A stretch of DNA of 64,000 nucleotides from Flavobacteriaceae bacterium PS02334 (GCA_029959295.1 JASCOH010000008.1:124001-188000), one strand, 5' to 3'. Counted from the stretch's first letter, positions 23,133 through 33,597 are shown. Made by a program: numbers and translations. Notes: generated from the letters alone by a model not told the origin.

Positions 23133-24539
23133 ATGAAACATCTAAACAAAATTCTTGCTGCTACCTTGTTAGCTGTTGGCTTGAACGCCAATGCACAAGA
23201 TAGCGACAATCCATGGGCTATTTCCTTTGGAGCTAACGCGGTAGATACTAAGTTCAGTGCTGCATCTAAAGTAGAAGATCAGTTTTCAGGATTTTTTAAC
23301 GCAAAAGATCACTGGAATATCTTGCCTTCAGTATCTTATCTTAACGTTTCTAGAAGCGTAGGATCAGGATTCTCTGTAGGAGTAACTGGATCTGTTAACA
23401 AAATTGATAAATTTGTAACAAGAACTCCTGGTACACTAAACACTTATGAAGCTAACAATCCTGGTGATTTGACTTACTACGGAGTTGATGGTTTGATCAA
23501 ATATAGCTTTGCTAACCTAATCGGTTCTAAAGTTATTGATCCATCTATCCACGTTGGTGGAGGTTATACTTTCTTGGGCGATGCTAGCGCAGGAACTGTT
23601 AACGGAGGTTTAGGATTAACTTTCTGGTTTACAGAAACTGTTGGTCTTTCTCTTCAATCAACTTACAAACATTCATTTGACGATACAAGAACTCCAGATG
23701 TAGATGTTGCTTCTCACATGCAGCACTTCGCAGGTCTTACTTTCAAATTTGGAGGTAAAGATACAGACGGAGACGGAATCTATGATAAAGATGACGCTTG
23801 TCCAGATGTTGCTGGTTTAAAACAATTCCAAGGTTGTCCTGATACTGACGGAGACGGAATTCCAGACAAAGATGACGCTTGTCCAGAAGTTGCTGGTTTA
23901 GCTGCTTTCCAAGGTTGTCCTGATACAGACGGAGACGGAATCGCTGATAAAGACGATGCTTGTCCAAACGAAGCTGGTACTAAAGCTATGAACGGATGTC
24001 CTGACAGAGACGGTGACGGTGTTGCTGACAATGTTGACAAATGTCCAGATACTAAAGGACCAAAAGAAAATGGTGGTTGTCCTTGGCCAGACAGAGACGG
24101 AGATGGAGTTTATGACAAAGATGATAGATGTCCAGACGTTAAAGGTACTGTTGCTAACAACGGATGTCCAGAAATCACTGAAGAGCAAGTTAGCAAATTG
24201 AATGCTTACGCTAAAACTATCTTGTTTAACAGCGGAAAAGCGACTTTCAAACCAGAAACTATGCCAGTATTGGAAGCTATCAACGCTATCCTTAAAGAAT
24301 ACCCAACTTCAAGATTCTCTATCGAAGGTCACACTGATAGCGATGGTTCAAATGCGTTAAACCAAACGCTTTCTGAAAACAGAGCTGCAGCAGTTAAAAA
24401 CTTCTTGATTGAAAACGGAATCGAATCTTCAAGATTAAGATCTACAGGATTTGGTGAAACTAAACCAATCGATACTAACAAAACTGCTAAAGGTAAAGCT
24501 AACAACAGAAGAGTTGAAGTGAAATTGATCAAAGATTAA
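23133..24539 (+). CDS. OmpA-family outer membrane protein with thrombospondin type-3 repeats
   Basis: 468 residues. Signal peptide (cleavage after NANA). Residues about 20-205 look like an eight-stranded OmpA-type barrel. Residues about 210-346 hold five calcium-binding repeats of the DxDGDGxxDxxDxCPD kind. The rest is an OmpA/MotB peptidoglycan-binding domain ([31 protein letters not shown] given in part, NNRRVEVKL). It anchors the outer membrane to the wall. Codon use is strongly biased (AAC, GGA, CCA), as in highly expressed genes. It has its own promoter and a terminator at 24562-24592. Confidence 0.93.
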   Translation: MKHLNKILAATLLAVGLNANAQDSDNPWAISFGANAVDTKFSAASKVEDQFSGFFNAKDHWNILPSVSYLNVSRSVGSGFSVGVTGSVNKIDKFVTRTPGTLNTYEANNPGDLTYYGVDGLIKYSFANLIGSKVIDPSIHVGGGYTFLGDASAGTVNGGLGLTFWFTETVGLSLQSTYKHSFDDTRTPDVDVASHMQHFAGLTFKFGGKDTDGDGIYDKDDACPDVAGLKQFQGCPDTDGDGIPDKDDACPEVAGLAAFQGCPDTDGDGIADKDDACPNEAGTKAMNGCPDRDGDGVADNVDKCPDTKGPKENGGCPWPDRDGDGVYDKDDRCPDVKGTVANNGCPEITEEQVSKLNAYAKTILFNSGKATFKPETMPVLEAINAILKEYPTSRFSIEGHTDSDGSNALNQTLSENRAAAVKNFLIENGIESSRLRSTGFGETKPIDTNKTAKGKANNRRVEVKLIKD

Positions 24540-24561
24540 TTACAACCTAAAATAAGTTTTA

Positions 24562-24592
24562 AAAACGCCTCGATTTATCGGGGCGTTTTTTT
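24562..24592 (+). terminator. Rho-independent terminator
   Basis: AAAACGCCTCGA-TTTA-TCGGGGCGTTTT with one G-T pair, followed by T8, after the OmpA-family gene. Confidence 0.9.
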
Positions 24593-24604
24593 TATTTTTA
24601 TAAA

Positions 24605-27367
24605 ATGAATGAAACTACTTTTTTAGATAAAATAGCAATGGTAATCCTTGAAACAAGCAAGGAAAATTTATCAGATTTAGTAGTAGTTCTGCCCAATAAG
24701 AGAGCTAAAGTTTTTCTTATTGAAGCATTGCGAAACAAAGTGGAAGACACCATTTTTTCTCCAGAAATCATCAGCATTGAAGATTTTGTGCAAGACATTG
24801 CCGGAATTCGTTCGGTGGATAATATTGAATTGTTGTTTGAATTTTATCAGGTTTACTTAAATGTTACTGATCAAAAACTGCAGCAATCCTTTGAATTATT
24901 CGCCAACTGGGCAAAAACGTTATTGCAGGATTTTAATGAAATCGACAGATATTTATTAGATCCAATATATGTCTTGTCTTACTTAAAAGATATTGAAGAC
25001 ATCAAAAAATGGGGAATTGAAGTCGAAAACAAAACCCAGTTATTAGAAAATTATATTGATTTTTGGAAACTCCTTCCAAACTATTATCAATCACTTTATA
25101 CACATTTGTTAAACAAAGGAATCGGATATCAAGGCCTGATTTACCGTCAAGCTGTGGAAAATCTGAATCATTTCTCAAATTCAATTACCAATAAAAAATT
25201 CCTTTTTGCAGGATTCAACGCTTTAAATGCTTCCGAAGAAAAAATTGTACAGCATTTGATGGCTTCCGACTTGGCCAAAATTTATTGGGATGCTGATCTT
25301 GCTTTTCTAAATGATCCTTTTCACGATGCGGGATTGTTTTTGCGAAGATTTAAAGAATCTTGGAAACACTACAAATCAAATCCGTTTGAATGGATCGTGG
25401 AGGATTTCAAGCTGTCAAAAAACATAAAGATTATCGGAACTCCGAAAACAATCGGGCAGGCCAAAATCGCTGGAGATATTATCAAACAGACCATCGAAGA
25501 AGATAAAGTTTCGCTGAATAAAACGGCTATTGTTTTAGGGGAAGAAAATCTTTTGGTGCCGCTTTTATATTCTTTGCCAAACACTGTCGGCGCTTTAAAT
25601 ATCACGATGGGTTATTCCGGAAAGAATAATCCGGCGCAGATTTTAATCGCCAAATTGTTCAAAATGCACACGAATGCTTTGAGCAGAAGTGGAGAAAGCT
25701 ATGTGTTTTATTACAAAGATGTTTTGGATATTTTGACGCATCCTTTGGTAGAACCTTACGCCAATACTTATAAATTGGTGAATATCATCAACCAAAATAA
25801 TTACACTTTTATCACCCACAAAAAAGTCATAGAACTCAATGAAACGCCAAGTGATCTGTTTCTTTTGCTTTTTCATAAGTGGGAAAATGGTTCCATGGAA
25901 GTGTTAGAAACGCTATCCAATTTATTGCTTTCAATCAAATCAAATTTGAGCAACGATAGCGACGAAGAAAAGATTACGAAGGCTTTTGTGTATTCTATTT
26001 TTAAAGTAATCAACCAGCTCATAAATTACTATTCAAAACACGAACACATCAACAAAATCGATACGTTGTATGCGATTTACAAACAGATAATTGATCTCGC
26101 TGAAGTTTCTTTTGAAGGAGAACCATTGAACGGATTGCAGATTATGGGAGTTCTAGAAAGCCGTGTTCTAGATTTTGAAACCGTTATTGTAACTTCTATG
26201 AATGAAGGAAAGTTTCCTGCTGGCAAGAGCCAGAATTCTTTTATTCCGTATGATGTGAAACGAGAATTGGGTCTGCCTACTTACAAGGAAAAAGACGCGA
26301 TTTATACCTATCACTTCTATCATTTATTACAAAGAGCTAAAAATATCTACCTGCTTTACAACACCGAAAGCGACGGTTTAGACGGTGGTGAAAAAAGCCG
26401 TTTTATCACACAATTGGAAGTAGAAAAACAGTCGGCGCATAATCTTACACATGAAATTTACAACACAGAAGTTCCTGGAGTTGCTTACCGACCGATTGTG
26501 ATTCCAAAGTCAGAAAAAGTCATGGTTCGATTGAGGGAAATTGCTGAAAAAGGGTTTTCTCCTTCGGCATTGACGAGTTATATTCGTAATCCGATTCAGT
26601 TTTATATGCAAAAAATCTTGCGCATCAGCGAAGTCGAAGAAGTCGAAGAAAATATTGCCTTGAATACGTTAGGAACAATTATTCACGGAACTTTAGAAGC
26701 TTTGTATACGCCATTGATCGATAAATTTCTTTCCGCAGAAGATATTAAAAACTGCATCAAATTAATCGACGAAGAAGTTTTAAAACAGTTCAAGGAAGTT
26801 TACAAAGAAGGCGAAATCAAAAAAGGGAGAAACCTTTTGGCCTTTGAAGTTGCCAAAAGAAACGTGCTAAATTTTTTAAGATTAGAACTGCAGGAAATTG
26901 AAAGTGGCGACGCTGTGAAAATCATCGCTTTAGAAAAAACTTACGAAAGAATATTAGAACATCCAAGTTTGCCTTTCCCAGTTTTAATCAAAGGAAATGT
27001 CGACAGAATCGAATATCGCAATGGAAAAATTAGAATTATAGATTACAAAACAGGAAAAGTTGAAGCCAGAGATGTTTCCTTAAAACAATGGAATAAGCTG
27101 ACTTCTGATATAAAATCGGATAAGATTATTCAGGTTTTGGCGTATGCTTTTATGTATGAACCGCATCTTCAAAACCAAGAAATGGAAGTGGGGATTATTT
27201 CTTTCAAAAACTTAAAATCTGGATTTCTGCCTTTTAATTTTAAAGTAGAAAAAACCGAGATTTCTATAATTAACGAAGATATTGCTTCAAATTATATTGA
27301 GCAATTAGTAATTCTTTTGAATGAAATTTTAGATGTAACTATTCCTTTCGAAGAAAAAGTAAATTAA
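24605..27367 (+). CDS. AddB-like PD-(D/E)XK nuclease/inactive helicase
   Basis: 920 residues. The N-terminus (DLVVVLPNKRAKVFLIEALR) and a helicase-like body lacking a Walker A motif fit AddB, the partner of AddA. The C-terminal nuclease has GTIIHGTLEALY, GNVDRIEYRNGKIRIIDYKTG (in parts: GNVDRIEYRNG, IIDYKTG) and a following QVLAYAFMYE. In well-known AddB proteins cysteines around this domain bind an Fe-S cluster. Here the segment that usually contains CP reads SYIRNPIQFYM, so the cluster is probably absent. Only 13 bp lie between the upstream terminator region and the start. Confidence 0.85.
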   Translation: MNETTFLDKIAMVILETSKENLSDLVVVLPNKRAKVFLIEALRNKVEDTIFSPEIISIEDFVQDIAGIRSVDNIELLFEFYQVYLNVTDQKLQQSFELFANWAKTLLQDFNEIDRYLLDPIYVLSYLKDIEDIKKWGIEVENKTQLLENYIDFWKLLPNYYQSLYTHLLNKGIGYQGLIYRQAVENLNHFSNSITNKKFLFAGFNALNASEEKIVQHLMASDLAKIYWDADLAFLNDPFHDAGLFLRRFKESWKHYKSNPFEWIVEDFKLSKNIKIIGTPKTIGQAKIAGDIIKQTIEEDKVSLNKTAIVLGEENLLVPLLYSLPNTVGALNITMGYSGKNNPAQILIAKLFKMHTNALSRSGESYVFYYKDVLDILTHPLVEPYANTYKLVNIINQNNYTFITHKKVIELNETPSDLFLLLFHKWENGSMEVLETLSNLLLSIKSNLSNDSDEEKITKAFVYSIFKVINQLINYYSKHEHINKIDTLYAIYKQIIDLAEVSFEGEPLNGLQIMGVLESRVLDFETVIVTSMNEGKFPAGKSQNSFIPYDVKRELGLPTYKEKDAIYTYHFYHLLQRAKNIYLLYNTESDGLDGGEKSRFITQLEVEKQSAHNLTHEIYNTEVPGVAYRPIVIPKSEKVMVRLREIAEKGFSPSALTSYIRNPIQFYMQKILRISEVEEVEENIALNTLGTIIHGTLEALYTPLIDKFLSAEDIKNCIKLIDEEVLKQFKEVYKEGEIKKGRNLLAFEVAKRNVLNFLRLELQEIESGDAVKIIALEKTYERILEHPSLPFPVLIKGNVDRIEYRNGKIRIIDYKTGKVEARDVSLKQWNKLTSDIKSDKIIQVLAYAFMYEPHLQNQEMEVGIISFKNLKSGFLPFNFKVEKTEISIINEDIASNYIEQLVILLNEILDVTIPFEEKVN

Positions 27368-27409
27368 TTAAACGCAAGATTTTAAAGGTTTTGCAAAATA
27401 TGCAAATGT

Positions 27410-28192
27410 TTACAAGGTCTTAAAAAAATCCAATAGTTCTTTCTTTAACTCCTCTCTATTTTCAATCGGACTCATGTGCCCATCAGCAAAAGAAAGCAAT
27501 TTTACAGCAGTGTTTTCAAGTTGCTCAATACTTTCTTCATAATTTAAAACAGGATCATTTTTGCCCAAAACCAACAGTATCGGATAGTTTGCAAAATGCA
27601 AAATAACTTCTCGGTCTTTGCGAGTTTTCATGCCTTCCAAAGAAGCCACAATTCCCTGCAAAGGCGTTTTTAAAGCTTCTGTTTTTACGTTTTCAATTTC
27701 AGATTCTAATCTTTCACGATTGTTTTCGCTGAATAAATTTGCAATTGAAAGTCTTACGAAGTTGGTGTAATTTTGTTTTACAGCTTTAATCGCACGGTCG
27801 CGATTTGCTTTTCTTTCGTCAGAATCTGCCCTTGAAGTGGAGTTTAAAAGCACGATTCCTTTGACATTATCAGCGTATAATTCGGCGAAGGCCAAAGCTA
27901 CGTAACCGCCCATCGAATGCCCGATAAAAACCGCTTTCCTGATTTTTAATTCTGATAAAACGGCATGAACCGCATCGGCATTGTCTTCCATAGAATGGAT
28001 GTAGCCCATCGGTTCGGTGTTTCCATGGCCTAATAAATCGATGGAAATCACTCGAAATTTCTTAGAAAAATCCGGAGTAAAATAATCCCACATTTTACTG
28101 TTTTCTAGAAAGCCGTGGAGGAAAACTAAAGCTGTTCCTTTTCCAGAATCAGAGAAGGAAATTTTTGTGTTTTTATAGATTATTTGTTTCAA
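27410..28192 (-). CDS. Alpha/beta hydrolase
   Basis: 260 residues. Complete catalytic machinery: oxyanion-hole HGF (26-28), nucleophile Ser93 in GHSMGGYVAL, acid in LGKNDPVLN and His in FADGHMSPIENRE. It belongs to the MenH/BioH/epoxide-hydrolase-like group. The substrate is not predictable. Convergent with the addB-like gene (42 bp apart), divergent from abiH. Confidence 0.9.
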   Translation of the reverse strand: MKQIIYKNTKISFSDSGKGTALVFLHGFLENSKMWDYFTPDFSKKFRVISIDLLGHGNTEPMGYIHSMEDNADAVHAVLSELKIRKAVFIGHSMGGYVALAFAELYADNVKGIVLLNSTSRADSDERKANRDRAIKAVKQNYTNFVRLSIANLFSENNRERLESEIENVKTEALKTPLQGIVASLEGMKTRKDREVILHFANYPILLVLGKNDPVLNYEESIEQLENTAVKLLSFADGHMSPIENREELKKELLDFFKTL

Positions 28193-28245
28193 GGAAATTT
28201 ATTTGGATGTTGAGAGCAAAAATAAATTTTAAATTTCAAAAATGC

Positions 28246-28253
28246 TATATTTG
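28246..28253 (+). promoter_or_regulatory. -7 promoter box of abiH gene
   Basis: TATATTTG fits TAnnTTTG 16 nt before the ATG. No good -33 TTG is seen, so strength is uncertain. Confidence 0.4.
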
Positions 28254-28269
28254 ACAAAATCATTTTAAT

Positions 28270-29487
28270 ATGAATAGACTTATAATAATAGGGAACGGTT
28301 TTGATTTGGCTCATGGTTTGCCTACGAGTTATTGTGATTTTATAAATAATTTTTGGGAGCGGGTTTCTTCAAATTATTTATCTGAACTATTCAAAAATAT
28401 TATATATATAGATGAGAGTTATGATGGAATGATAAATTATGAAAAGGTAACTCAAAATTATAATGATTTTAAATTAAATCTTAAGTCTTATTCTGAAGAA
28501 TATAATTATATATATTCCGAAAAAAAAGAAACATGTCATGTTCCCCAATATTCAGGAAGTAAAATAATTTTTGAATTTAAAAATAATTTTTTTAAAATTA
28601 TTACGAATAAAAGCTCCATACAAAATTGGGTTGATGTCGAAAATGAATATTACAAATTATTGAAGGAGAGTCTACATGAAGATGATAATTCAAGAGTAAA
28701 ATTGCTTAATCGAGAATTCGAAGATGTAAAAATGCTTTTAGAATTATATTTAAAAGAATGTGTCGATAATAAATTCATATTAGATTATGAATCGGCAAAA
28801 GAAATGCTTGATATTTTTCAATCAGTCCCAATACGGGGACTTAGGCTTGAAAATTTTTATAAAGAGCTTTCAAAAAAAGATTCTGAGTTTTTCAAGAAAG
28901 AAATTTTGCAAATCAGGAGAAATTTGTCAGTAGAAGAAAAGAAGAATTATGTGCAGGAAATTAATTTTGAGAATCACTTTTTAAGTTTTAACTATACATT
29001 TACTTGTAAAACTTATATGCAATTGTTAGGAATTAATCCACTTAATTTAAATGAAATCCACGGAAGTTTATTTGATGATAAAAATCATATTAATTTTGGA
29101 TTTGGTGACGAAATGGATCGACACTACCAAGAAATTGAAGAGAAAGACGATAATGAATATTTAAAAAACATAAAATCTTTTCAATATCTACATACTCAGA
29201 ATTACAAGCGTCTTCTAGATTTAATTGATAGCGAGAAATTTCAAGTTTATATAATGGGACATTCTTGTGGATTATCTGATAGAATTTTGTTGAATACAAT
29301 TTTTGAGCATGAGAATTGTATATCAATAAAAGTGTTTTACCATCAAAGGAATGATGGCTCAAATAACTATACAGAAATAACTCAAAATATATCAAGACAC
29401 TTTAATAAGAAAAAATTAATGAGAGAGAAAATTGTAAATAGAACTTTATGTCAGCCATTGCCTCAAACCACATTAACTGAAAAATAA
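28270..29487 (+). CDS. AbiH-family phage abortive infection protein
   Basis: 405 residues. The N-terminal signature IIGNGFDLAHGLPTSYCDF is diagnostic of AbiH. The C-terminal half has FLSFNYTFTC, NEIHGSLFDD, FGFGDEMD and YIMGHSCGLSDRILLN, as in the family. AbiH proteins stop phage propagation at the cost of the infected cell; the mechanism is not well established. Coding sequence is markedly more AT-rich than the flanking housekeeping genes, which fits horizontal gain. It stands alone between an alpha/beta hydrolase and a peptidase gene and ends in a hairpin terminator. Confidence 0.93.
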   Translation: MNRLIIIGNGFDLAHGLPTSYCDFINNFWERVSSNYLSELFKNIIYIDESYDGMINYEKVTQNYNDFKLNLKSYSEEYNYIYSEKKETCHVPQYSGSKIIFEFKNNFFKIITNKSSIQNWVDVENEYYKLLKESLHEDDNSRVKLLNREFEDVKMLLELYLKECVDNKFILDYESAKEMLDIFQSVPIRGLRLENFYKELSKKDSEFFKKEILQIRRNLSVEEKKNYVQEINFENHFLSFNYTFTCKTYMQLLGINPLNLNEIHGSLFDDKNHINFGFGDEMDRHYQEIEEKDDNEYLKNIKSFQYLHTQNYKRLLDLIDSEKFQVYIMGHSCGLSDRILLNTIFEHENCISIKVFYHQRNDGSNNYTEITQNISRHFNKKKLMREKIVNRTLCQPLPQTTLTEK

Positions 29488-29488
29488 A

Positions 29489-29514
29489 AAACGGCTTGTT
29501 TTCACAAACCGTTT
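29489..29514. terminator. Bidirectional hairpin terminator
   Basis: AAACGGCTTGT pairs with ACAAACCGTTT (one bulged mismatch), between the convergent abiH and aminopeptidase genes. Confidence 0.7.
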
Positions 29515-29541
29515 CATAAATCTTAAATCAAAAATCTTACA

Positions 29542-30834
29542 TTAAGAATTCATCAAATCTTCAATCTCGTCAGCTTCCACAGGAATATTGCGCATCAAGT
29601 TAAACGGTTCTCCAGATTTTTGAACCACAACATTATCTTCAATTCTGATTCCAAAACCTTCTGCCGGAATATAAATTCCAGGTTCTACAGTGAAAACCAT
29701 ATTCGCCTGCATTGGTTCGTGTAATAATCCGTAATCGTGCGTGTCCAATCCCATATGGTGCGAAGTTCCGTGCATGAAATATTTTTTATAAGCTGGCCAA
29801 TCCTGATTTTCGTTTTGAACATCCGCTTTGTCTAAAAGTCCAAGGCCTAATAATTCAGAAGTCATTAGTTTTCCAACTTCCAAATGATATTGTTTCCAAA
29901 GCGTTCCTGGCGTAAGCATTTTTGTGGCTTCGTTTTTTACTCTCAAAACGGCATTGTAAACCGCTTTTTGTCTTTCAGAATAGCGTCCAGAAACCGGAAT
30001 TGTTCTTGATAAATCGCTTGAATAATTAGCATATTCTGCCGCAACATCCAATAAAATCAAATCGCCGGCTTTACATTGCTGGTTGTTTTCGATGTAATGC
30101 AAAACGTTTGCGTTATTTCCAGAAGCGATAATCGGCGTGTAAGCAAAGCCTTTTGAACGGTTTCTCACGAATTCGTGAATCAATTCGGCCTCAATTTCAT
30201 ATTCAGTCACATTTGGCTTTACAAAAGACAATAATCTTCTGAAACCTTTTTCGGTGATATTGCAAGCGTTTTGGATCAAATCAATTTCTTCGCTTTCTTT
30301 CACAGAACGCAAACGCTGTAAAATTGGATTTGATTTCTCTACTTTATGCGCTGGATAATTTTCTTTCCACCATTTTACAAAACGCGCTTCACGAGTTTCA
30401 GTTTCGATTGACGCGCGGTAATGTTCGTTTGTATTGATGTAAATCGTTTCAGAATAAGCCATGATTTCTTTCAAAGTTTTGTGGAAATCTTGAAGCCATA
30501 TTACAGTTTTTATGCCAGAAGTTTCAAAAGCGCGTTCTTTTGTCAGCTTTTCTCCTTCCCAAATCGCTATGTGCTCGTTGGTTTCTTTCAAGAAAAGAAT
30601 CTCCTTTAAATTTTCATAAGGCGCATCCGGAAAAAGCAATAAAATACTTTCTTCTTGGTCAACACCGCTTAAATAAAAGATGTCACGGTGCTGTGCAAAA
30701 GGCAAAGTGCTGTCTGCAGAAACTGGGTAAATATCGTTAGAATTGAAAATGGCAACACTATTTGGCTTCATTTGCGCCGTAAACTTTTCACGATTTTTGA
30801 TAAAAAGCTGACGGTCGATTTGATGGTATTTCAT
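29542..30834 (-). CDS. pepP: Xaa-Pro aminopeptidase (aminopeptidase P, M24B)
   Basis: 430 residues from MKYHQIDRQLF. An ATG 11 codons upstream is possible but gives a non-family tail. The N-terminal creatinase-like domain is followed by the pita-bread catalytic domain. Metal ligands lie in LLDVAAEYANYSSDLSRT (two Asp), HGTSHHMGLDTHD (His), FTVEPGIYIP (Glu) and GIRIEDNVVV (Glu). It removes N-terminal residues preceding proline using two Mn ions. Cytoplasmic; single gene. Confidence 0.93.
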   Translation of the reverse strand: MKYHQIDRQLFIKNREKFTAQMKPNSVAIFNSNDIYPVSADSTLPFAQHRDIFYLSGVDQEESILLLFPDAPYENLKEILFLKETNEHIAIWEGEKLTKERAFETSGIKTVIWLQDFHKTLKEIMAYSETIYINTNEHYRASIETETREARFVKWWKENYPAHKVEKSNPILQRLRSVKESEEIDLIQNACNITEKGFRRLLSFVKPNVTEYEIEAELIHEFVRNRSKGFAYTPIIASGNNANVLHYIENNQQCKAGDLILLDVAAEYANYSSDLSRTIPVSGRYSERQKAVYNAVLRVKNEATKMLTPGTLWKQYHLEVGKLMTSELLGLGLLDKADVQNENQDWPAYKKYFMHGTSHHMGLDTHDYGLLHEPMQANMVFTVEPGIYIPAEGFGIRIEDNVVVQKSGEPFNLMRNIPVEADEIEDLMNS

Positions 30835-30962
30835 AGGAAATAATTTAAATTGATAATTTTTGGCCACGAATTCACGAATTAAGTATTTCTTTTTCGTGAA
30901 TTGGTCACAAATTTAATCAATCCTTATTTATTAATTGTTTTGAAAAGCTTAAAATAAAAAAA

Positions 30963-31004
30963 CGCAGATTCGCAGATTAAAAAAATAAAATCTGCGAATC
31001 TGCG
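30963..31004. repeat. CGCAGATT palindrome, terminator-like
   Basis: A perfect 16-bp stem (CGCAGATTCGCAGATT and its complement) with a 10-nt A-rich loop, between the HMG-CoA synthase gene end and the aminopeptidase gene. The same palindrome occurs at 56372-56468 with a longer loop. Confidence 0.7.
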
Positions 31005-31013
31005 GTAAAATAT

Positions 31014-32375
31014 TTAATCAATCCATTTATAATACCTCGCGCCGATTAAATTCGGAATTTCTTTTTCGATTCGGTCTAAAACCCACTCGTTTTTAGGATT
31101 TCTGACAATTGTTTTCTGCTCTTTTTTATGGAGTTTTTCATAGGTTTCAAAATCAATTTCTTGGCTTTCTGCTAAAGTTTCAAAGAGTTTTACTTTTGAA
31201 ATTTGGTCTTTCCAATTTTCTTGAATTTCTCCTTCAAAAACTTTTGATTTTGAACCGCTTCCGTAGGCTAAAAAGCCGAAATTTTTTCCAGTAACTTCTT
31301 TTTTGGAATCATAGAAATGTGCCAAAGTTGAAAGCAATCCCATAAAAATGGAACCGGTATATAAATTGCCAATCAATGACGAAGCTAATTCTGCGGGAAG
31401 CAACTTCTGGTTCACAAAATTCATGTACTCCTCAGATTTGCTGACTTCTTTTAATTTGTTTTGATATTCGGAAGCATCTTCATTTCCTGATAAAATCTTG
31501 GTTTTTGAATCTAAAGTATAAATTTCCGAAAGCATTCGTCTTCCTTGAAAAGAGTAGGGCAAATGCATAATGATACTTTCCCAAGAATCATAAATTGTTT
31601 TTTCAGTATTTTTTAATTTTTTGAAAGAAAAATATGCATTTCGAGTTCGATCCATATAACATTGGTTGGAATATTGTCCGTCAAAAACAGGCTGTTCTTT
31701 ATGGATTTCAATCTCGCTTTCTAAGTTTTCAAACCAAGGTTCGTTTTGGGAACTTCTAGTGATTTCTGATTTTGAAATCATTCGGTAAGGCTTGAAAAAG
31801 TCAAAAAGACCTTTGGTATTTGTCGCCCAATTGTTGTCGAAAGCTATTATTCTCGGATTTGAAGTCACCAACATTGCCAAAGCTCCGGCGCCTTGCGTGT
31901 ATTCTCCGGTGGAATTCAAGTCATATTTTGCAATGTCTGTCGTAACCACAATCGCTTTTTTCTCAGGATTTAATCTGATGAAATCCAGGCAGTTTTGCAA
32001 CGCATCAACGCCTCCGATGCAAGCAAAAGTAAAATCTACTGCGTCACATTCGGATAAAGAATCAGTTCCGAATTTTTCTTCCATTAAAGATAAAAGGAAG
32101 GATGCGATTGGTTTTGAAGAATCAATGCCGCTTTCTGTTCCGACATAAATTCTTGAAATTTCGGATAAGTTTATGTCATTGTCTTGAATTAATTTTGTTA
32201 CCGCATTGGCTCCAAAAACCACAGCGTCTTGGTTAATATCTGGCAAAGTCATTTTGATCAAACCCAAACCTTTTTCTAATTTTTCAGGCTCAATATTTCG
32301 GGCATTGGCCAAGGTTTTTATTGGTAAATGTATTTTTGCAATGTCAAAAGCGATGGCGTCAATTCCTGTTTTCAT
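31014..32375 (-). CDS. Hydroxymethylglutaryl-CoA synthase
   Basis: 453 residues. The thiolase-fold catalytic residues of HMG-CoA synthase are present: Glu81 in VGTESGIDSS, nucleophile Cys119 in FTFACIGGVDAL, and a conserved His in IIMHLPYSFQGRRM. It condenses acetyl-CoA with acetoacetyl-CoA, the second step of the mevalonate route to isoprenoids used by Flavobacteria. No other mevalonate gene is adjacent. Divergent from chaN. Confidence 0.93.
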   Translation of the reverse strand: MKTGIDAIAFDIAKIHLPIKTLANARNIEPEKLEKGLGLIKMTLPDINQDAVVFGANAVTKLIQDNDINLSEISRIYVGTESGIDSSKPIASFLLSLMEEKFGTDSLSECDAVDFTFACIGGVDALQNCLDFIRLNPEKKAIVVTTDIAKYDLNSTGEYTQGAGALAMLVTSNPRIIAFDNNWATNTKGLFDFFKPYRMISKSEITRSSQNEPWFENLESEIEIHKEQPVFDGQYSNQCYMDRTRNAYFSFKKLKNTEKTIYDSWESIIMHLPYSFQGRRMLSEIYTLDSKTKILSGNEDASEYQNKLKEVSKSEEYMNFVNQKLLPAELASSLIGNLYTGSIFMGLLSTLAHFYDSKKEVTGKNFGFLAYGSGSKSKVFEGEIQENWKDQISKVKLFETLAESQEIDFETYEKLHKKEQKTIVRNPKNEWVLDRIEKEIPNLIGARYYKWID

Positions 32376-32578
32376 TCTGTTTTTAATCTAAAAATTTTGA
32401 ATGCTAAAATTAGGATTCTGAATCTTAAAAAAACTTGTTTTTCATTTATAAAACGGTCTGATTTTTCACTTTTATCGATTTAAAAACAAACGCCGTGATA
32501 AATTAGCAAATCAATAATTTTAGTTTTGACAACCGTGGATTTATGGCTATTTTAGCACAAGATTTTAAAATTCACAAA

Positions 32579-33430
32579 ATGAAATATTTTTTCTACATAA
32601 TTGCTTTTCTGTTTTCTTTAAATAGTGTTGCTCAAGACAAGCTTTCATACCAATTGTATGACAAAAACGGAAAGAAAACTACATATAAAAAAATGCTGAA
32701 ACAGGCTGAAAACGCTGAAGTTGTTTTGTTTGGAGAACACCACGATAACTCGATTGTGCATTGGTTGCAATTGGAATTTACTAAAGATTTATTCGAAAAA
32801 AAGCAACTGGTTTTGGGCGCGGAAATGATTGAAGCCGATAATCAAAAACAGTTGAATCAATATTTGGCAGGAGAAATTAATCAAAAAGCGTTTGATACTT
32901 TGGCAAGGCTTTGGAACAACCACAAAACCGATTACAAGCCGTTGGTGGATTTTGCAAAAGAAAATAAACTGACTTTTGTGGCTGCAAATATTCCAAGAAG
33001 ATATGCAAGCTTGGTTTATAAGCAAGATTTTCAAGCGTTAGATAAATTATCAGCCGAAGAAAAAACTTGGATTGCGCCTTTGCCGATAAAATATGACAAA
33101 AATCTTCCGGGTTATGTAAAAATGCTGGAAATGATGGGCGATCACGCTAGCGAAACAATGCCAAAAGCGCAAGCAATCAAAGATGCAACGATGGCTTATT
33201 TTATTTTACAAAACTTGAAACCAAATACAACATTTGTTCATTATAACGGAAGTTTCCACAGCGATAATTTTGACGGAATTAATTGGTATTTAAAACAAGA
33301 AAAACCAGATTTGAAAATTATGACAATCGCAACAGTTTCTCAAAAAAATATCTCGAAAATCGAGAAAGAAAACCTAAAGCTTGCGGATTTTATAATTGTC
33401 GTGGACGAAGATGTTACTAAAACTTTTTAA
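32579..33430 (+). CDS. ChaN-family haem-binding protein
   Basis: 283 residues from ATG 32579 (MKYFFYIIAFLFSLNSVAQ), which begins directly with a signal peptide. The longer frame from 32543 puts 12 residues before the signal and is rejected. VVLFGEHHDNSIVHWLQ near residue 45 and GAEMIE are the ChaN hallmarks. The pair of His residues binds haem iron in the Campylobacter homologue. Probably periplasmic or outer-membrane associated in iron uptake, though no iron transport genes adjoin. Confidence 0.88.
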   Translation: MKYFFYIIAFLFSLNSVAQDKLSYQLYDKNGKKTTYKKMLKQAENAEVVLFGEHHDNSIVHWLQLEFTKDLFEKKQLVLGAEMIEADNQKQLNQYLAGEINQKAFDTLARLWNNHKTDYKPLVDFAKENKLTFVAANIPRRYASLVYKQDFQALDKLSAEEKTWIAPLPIKYDKNLPGYVKMLEMMGDHASETMPKAQAIKDATMAYFILQNLKPNTTFVHYNGSFHSDNFDGINWYLKQEKPDLKIMTIATVSQKNISKIEKENLKLADFIIVVDEDVTKTF

Positions 33431-33597
33431 AATTCCGCAATTTTAAAATGCTTTTAAAGTAATTTAAGGCGGTTTTTTTATTAATTCTTTGCTGTTTAAA
33501 ATACGAATCAAGAATAAAATTATTTATAACGAAATTTTGTGCTTGATTTACTGCGAAATACATCCACTTTATACTGATTATAAATAAACCGAAAAGG

